A stretch of DNA of 64,000 nucleotides from Alphaproteobacteria bacterium (GTDB lineage Bacteria; Pseudomonadota; Alphaproteobacteria; UBA828): NCBI GenBank assembly GCA_022826345.1, contig JAJDVB010000178.1, positions 1-64,000 on the forward strand, written 5' to 3'. Under the pieces are notes generated by a model. It searched no databases. It saw only the letters and a list, made by a program, of their open reading frames with translations, and was not told the origin of the DNA. The translations under genes were made by a program, and so were the position numbers. Below, piece after piece: positions 61,171-64,000 of this stretch; position 1 is the stretch's first letter, and each line of letters begins with the position of its first letter.

Positions 61171-61368
61171 TCAGAATGGGTCCTCGTCGAGCGGTGCGGG
61201 TGAATCGACCTTGGTGAGGCTGACCACGGCAGCGTTGATCAGGCGTTTGCCCGCATTTTCGAAATTCGCCGTCACCCGGTCGCCGATCACTGACTGCACC
61301 TGGCCGAGGCCCCAGTCCGGCGCCTGCGGATTCCTGACCCAGTCGCCTGGCGCGAGGCCCTCGACCAT
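61171..61368 (-). CDS. DUF3553 small protein
   Basis: A 65-residue protein: an opening GDWVRNPQAPDWGLGQVQSV followed by a beta strand (DRVTANFENAGKRLI) and an acidic tail (LDEDPF). This is the DUF3553 layout, a small SH3-like barrel of unknown function also found fused to UvrD-type helicases. The ATG is preceded by AGGG. It lies 148 bp before the formate dehydrogenase genes in the transcription direction; co-transcription is possible. Confidence 0.8.
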   Translation of the reverse strand: MVEGLAPGDWVRNPQAPDWGLGQVQSVIGDRVTANFENAGKRLINAAVVSLTKVDSPAPLDEDPF

Positions 61369-61566
61369 TTCATCCCTCTCTCAAACCGCAGGCCGCGAGG
61401 TCCCGCTCGCCCCCGGCCATGATAGCCGTGCGATGCTCCGTCGGCCATTTCCCGGCGTCCCGACACTCCTCACGGTCTCAAGATTTATGAGTAATTCGTT
61501 GAATTATAATGAAATACTCGCCGAGACGAATTCTTCAACTCGAGCGGGGAAGAGCGTCGGAATGGC

Positions 61567-61595
61567 TTGCCGAGGCGCCGGTCCATTTCTATACT
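61567..61595 (+). promoter_or_regulatory. Sigma-70-type promoter for dksA
   Basis: TTGCCG (61567-61572), a 17-nt spacer and TATACT (61590-61595) make a good sigma-70-type promoter ending 33 bp before the dksA start. A second -10-like TATAAT at 61505-61510 lies in an AT-rich patch upstream without a good -35. The rest of the 260-bp gap has no other feature I can name. Confidence 0.55.
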
Positions 61596-61628
61596 CCGCG
61601 CCCATTTCAAGGGGGATGCGGCAGGGCA

Positions 61629-62054
61629 GTGGCGCAAGATCGGGTGAAGCTCCCGGCCAAGTACAAGCCGACGAGCAGGGAAGAATTCATGTCGCCGCGG
61701 ATGCGGGAGTATTTCCGGCGCAAGCTGGAGACGTGGCGGCACGACATCCTCAACGAAACCGACGCGACCCTCGAGAAGCTCAGGCTCGATACCGTGCAGG
61801 AGCCCGACCTGGGGGATCGCGCCGCCGTTGAATCGGAACGCTCGGTCCAGCTTCGCACCCGGGACCGCGCCCGCAAGCTCGTTTCGAAGATCGAGGCTGC
61901 GCTCCAGCGGATCGACGACGGCTCCTACGGCTACTGCGAGGAAACCGCCGAGCCCATCAGCCTCCGTCGCCTGGAAGCCCGCCCCATCGCCACCCTCAGC
62001 GTCGAGGCGCAGGAGCGCCACGAGCGCCACGAGCGCACCCACCGCGACGGCTGA
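61629..62054 (+). CDS. dksA: RNA polymerase-binding transcription factor DksA
   Basis: About 141 residues. The coiled coil FRRKLETWRHDILNETDATL with the tip-bearing continuation is followed by RTRDRARKLVSKIEAALQRI and DDGSYGYCEETAEPISLRRL. DksA enters the polymerase secondary channel and, with ppGpp, tunes stringent-response promoters. The globular domain has a single Cys where E. coli DksA has four, so it is a non-zinc type, common in this class. Start is GTG at 61629, chosen for family length; GTG at 61644 is an alternative and an upstream ATG at 61509 adds 40 non-homologous residues. Its last 59 bp overlap the convergent Sel1 gene. Confidence 0.9.
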   Translation: MAQDRVKLPAKYKPTSREEFMSPRMREYFRRKLETWRHDILNETDATLEKLRLDTVQEPDLGDRAAVESERSVQLRTRDRARKLVSKIEAALQRIDDGSYGYCEETAEPISLRRLEARPIATLSVEAQERHERHERTHRDG

Positions 62055-63012
62055 TCGCCCGTAGCGCCGGTTTGGCCAGAGGGTGGCCGTGGCTGGCGGC
62101 TCGCGCGAACCATTGACGCGCTTGATCGTCGTCGCGGGGCACGCCGTGGCCGCGCTCGTAGAGCAGCCCCAAGGTATATTCGGCGAGATCGAAACTGCGC
62201 TCGGCGGCAGCGCGGAGGTGGGCGAGGCCGCGCGGCGTGTCGACGGCGGTGCCGGCGCCGGCGAGGAGCGCCAGCCCCACCCAGTAACGTGCGAAGAGCT
62301 CCGCTCGAGCGGCGTCGCGGTCGAGCGGCGCGGCGCGCTCGGCGCGCGTATGGGCTACGGCGGCCTCGAACCATTCGTCGGAGCCGAAGCCGAGGATGCC
62401 AGTTGCAGCTGCCTGCCGCCTGCGCTGCACCGCATTCATGGCGGCGTCAGCGGCGGCGCTGAACAGGTCGGCGGCGTGAGCCGGATCGCGGTCAAGGACC
62501 CTGGTACCCGCGCCGTGGAGCCCGCCGAGCGCCAGCAACCCCTGCGGATCACCGGCCTCCGCAGCCGCGCGCAAGTGGCGCAAGGCGGCCACGGCGCCGC
62601 GCTCGTGGTCGCGTGCGATCAGGCCAAGGGCGAGGTTCGCCGGCACATCTCCGCGCGCGGCCATCCCGGTGAGGTGGGCAAGGGCGCCCTCGTGGCCCTG
62701 GGATGCGGCGCGCTCCAGCCATTGAACCGCCTCCCGCCGGTCGCGAACGTCTCCTTCATCTTCGAGGCGCATGAGTCCCAGCAGGTATTGGGATGACGCG
62801 TGCCCCTGCACCGCCATGGAGAGCATAACGGACTGGCCCTCCGCGCCCGCGTTCGGCGTCGCCGTCAGCTGGAGCGCCATGGCGGCACTGCGTTCGATCT
62901 CCTGGTCATCGGCCGGCGCCGGTTCTCCCGGGTCCGCCGGGGCTGAGGCCGGTGCGAGCAGGAGGGCCGCAATCGAAAGCAGCCGCGCCAGGCGGGGCGG
63001 GAGGGCGATCAT
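61996..63012 (-). CDS. Exported Sel1-like repeat protein
   Basis: A 338-residue protein with a Sec signal peptide (LARLLSIAALLLAPASAPAD) followed by Sel1/TPR-like alpha-helical repeats. Repeat signatures are AVQGHASSQYLLGLMRLEDE, AVQWLERAASQGHEGALAHL, ALRHLRAAAEAGDPQGLLAL and YTLGLLYERGHGVPRDDDQA. Such proteins act as scaffolds in envelope signalling or stress. The extreme C-terminus is Arg/Gly-rich and overlaps dksA on the opposite strand by 59 bp. Confidence 0.85.
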   Translation of the reverse strand: MIALPPRLARLLSIAALLLAPASAPADPGEPAPADDQEIERSAAMALQLTATPNAGAEGQSVMLSMAVQGHASSQYLLGLMRLEDEGDVRDRREAVQWLERAASQGHEGALAHLTGMAARGDVPANLALGLIARDHERGAVAALRHLRAAAEAGDPQGLLALGGLHGAGTRVLDRDPAHAADLFSAAADAAMNAVQRRRQAAATGILGFGSDEWFEAAVAHTRAERAAPLDRDAARAELFARYWVGLALLAGAGTAVDTPRGLAHLRAAAERSFDLAEYTLGLLYERGHGVPRDDDQARQWFARAASHGHPLAKPALRAISRRGGCARGARGAPAPRR

Positions 63013-63077
63013 CGTCCAAGTCTATCACCGGGCCGAACGCGGCCCGAGCCGCCGGGCGGCGCCCGGCGGACTGGCTA

Positions 63078-63791
63078 TCAGTTGCGAGCGCCGGCGGGAG
63101 GGCCGCCCTCGTCCGCCGCGCGCTCCAGGCACCGGCGGTCCCGGATGACGATGCCGGCGAAGGGGCGCACGATCTCGATGGTGCCGTCCCGTACAAGCTC
63201 GGCGAGAGCTCGGCTCACCGTTTCGGAGGCGAGACCCAGATAGTCGCCGATCTCCAACTGGCTCATCGGCAGCGGAACGATCCGCCGCCCGTCCTTGTCG
63301 TGCAGCCCAATGCGACCATCGCATTCCAGGAGGAAACCGGCGAGTCGCTCTCGCGCCGTCTTGCGCCCGACCCAGAGAAGTCTTTCCTGCGCCGCCGCAA
63401 CCTCCCGGCGTAAAGCCGAAAGCAGGCTTTCCTGCAGCGTCGGTGTTTGCGCCGCGAGTTCTCTCAGCCGTGCGTGGGGAAACGAGCGGACGCTAGTGTG
63501 ATCGACCGCATCGGCGCTGTATGCGTAGCGCTCGCCCACGGTGAGCCCCACCAGATCGCCTGGGAAGAAGAACGTCAGGATCTGCCTGCGCCCATCCGCC
63601 GTCGCCTTGTAGCCGGCGATGGTGCCGCTCAGCACGCGGTGGAGGCGATCTGCCCTGTCGCCTTCGAGTGCCAGCGATTCATGCGGCACCAGATGCTTGA
63701 TGACGCCAATACCGTCGAGCCGGTCGAACCCGGCGGGCGGCCTCCCGGCAGCGGCCGGATGCACCGCCCGGTTCCTAGCGGCAACGCTCAT
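63078..63791 (-). CDS. Crp/Fnr-family transcriptional regulator (FixK-like)
   Basis: A 237-residue regulator with a cyclic-nucleotide-binding fold (about 30-140) and a C-terminal winged helix. LPMSQLEIGDYLGLASETVS and RALAELVRDGTIEI form the HTH, with Glu190, Ser193 and Arg194 (ExxSR) at the positions that read TTGAT half-sites. The N-terminal cysteines of oxygen-sensing FNR are absent, so it resembles FixK or other non-Fe-S members. No TTGAT-N4-ATCAA site is seen in its own upstream gap. It is followed at the window end by a same-strand partial gene. Confidence 0.9.
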   Translation of the reverse strand: MSVAARNRAVHPAAAGRPPAGFDRLDGIGVIKHLVPHESLALEGDRADRLHRVLSGTIAGYKATADGRRQILTFFFPGDLVGLTVGERYAYSADAVDHTSVRSFPHARLRELAAQTPTLQESLLSALRREVAAAQERLLWVGRKTARERLAGFLLECDGRIGLHDKDGRRIVPLPMSQLEIGDYLGLASETVSRALAELVRDGTIEIVRPFAGIVIRDRRCLERAADEGGPPAGARN

Positions 63792-63948
63792 GGTGATCGT
63801 CCCTTACCGCAGCTATTGCGGGCTTCCCGGACGCGTATTTCGTGGTTTTCGCGTGGCCGCGCAATTGGGGTGGTTGCGTAAGGAATTCTCCCTACGGGGC
63901 AGCGCGGATGGAATCCGGTGACGGCGCGCCGCTATGCGCTGCGGGCGA

Positions 63949-64000
63949 TCAGATATCGCCCATGTCCACCTGCGCGATCATGGCCATGCGGACCAGGTGC
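63949..64000 (-). CDS. C-terminal end of an unidentified gene (partial)
   Basis: The minus strand reads LVRMAMIAQVDMGDI and a TGA at 63949-63951. About 16 codons are inside the window. Regular Met/Ile/Val packing and an acidic end look like a protein C-terminus, but I do not recognise the family. It would be transcribed toward the Crp/Fnr gene with a 157-bp gap. Confidence 0.35.
   Translation of the reverse strand, partial: HLVRMAMIAQVDMGDI

Noticed and set aside
62083..62796. 237-codon plus-strand frame opposite the Sel1 protein
   Set aside because: Shadow frame; the minus-strand product has a signal peptide and Sel1 repeats.
63792..63948. FNR/FixK box between the Crp/Fnr gene and the window-end gene
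   Set aside because: No TTGAT-N4-ATCAA-like sequence is present in the gap.

Overview
This is a GC-rich (roughly two-thirds G+C, by eye) alphaproteobacterial chromosome segment, probably from a Rhodospirillales-like or related marine or soil heterotroph. The evidence is the dgt-argS-SPOR-nagZ-scpA-scpB gene order, a one-cysteine DksA, a two-subunit NAD-dependent formate dehydrogenase and the large number of solute-binding-protein importers. No rRNA, tRNA, CRISPR array or insertion sequence was recognised.

Layout. 1-14665 is one long minus-strand block. Reading in the direction of transcription it holds a sugar/polyol-type ABC importer (binding protein, two permeases, ATPase) interleaved with a small gluconate-dehydrogenase-subunit-3-like protein and a GMC oxidoreductase, then a Rieske dioxygenase alpha/beta pair, then a ribose-type importer whose two permeases are fused into one chain, and an EamA exporter. 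14904-29727 runs on the plus strand: CYTH-CHAD protein, dimethylglycine-dehydrogenase-like flavoprotein, oligopeptide-type importer with a double ATPase, two M24 pita-bread enzymes of the DddP-like type separated by a low-GC patch with an MT-A70 methyltransferase, a 2OG-Fe(II) oxygenase and a CPDC thioredoxin-like protein. 29743-46005 continues as a catabolic and transport region: a second Rieske oxygenase, a polyamine-type importer, two enolase-superfamily enzymes, an FAD oxidoreductase, a trimethylamine-dehydrogenase-like flavoenzyme, a TRAP-TAXI importer and a phosphonopyruvate/sulfopyruvate decarboxylase-like enzyme.

46144-46721 is a HigBA toxin-antitoxin pair with a palindromic operator candidate. 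46865-56062 is a ten-gene chain with overlapping or touching ends: an ExbB-like/ExbD-like/unknown membrane trio, then dgt, argS, a SPOR protein, nagZ, an M50 protease, scpA and scpB. 56569-61022 encodes the formate dehydrogenase, followed by a DUF3553 protein, dksA, a Sel1-repeat protein and a Crp/Fnr regulator.

How the parts fit (inference): the first 46 kb looks like an island for importing and oxidatively dismantling small, possibly N-methylated or betaine-like, osmolytes. Rieske oxygenases, the DMGDH-like flavoprotein and the TMADH-like enzyme are demethylation-type chemistries that release formaldehyde, and formate dehydrogenase would finish that carbon. Two features deserve most attention. 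The first is a dispersed intergenic repeat with a 39-bp unit built from four ~10-bp modules, seen at both 141-220 and 56171-56318. The second is that all five importers place a strong hairpin directly after the binding-protein gene.
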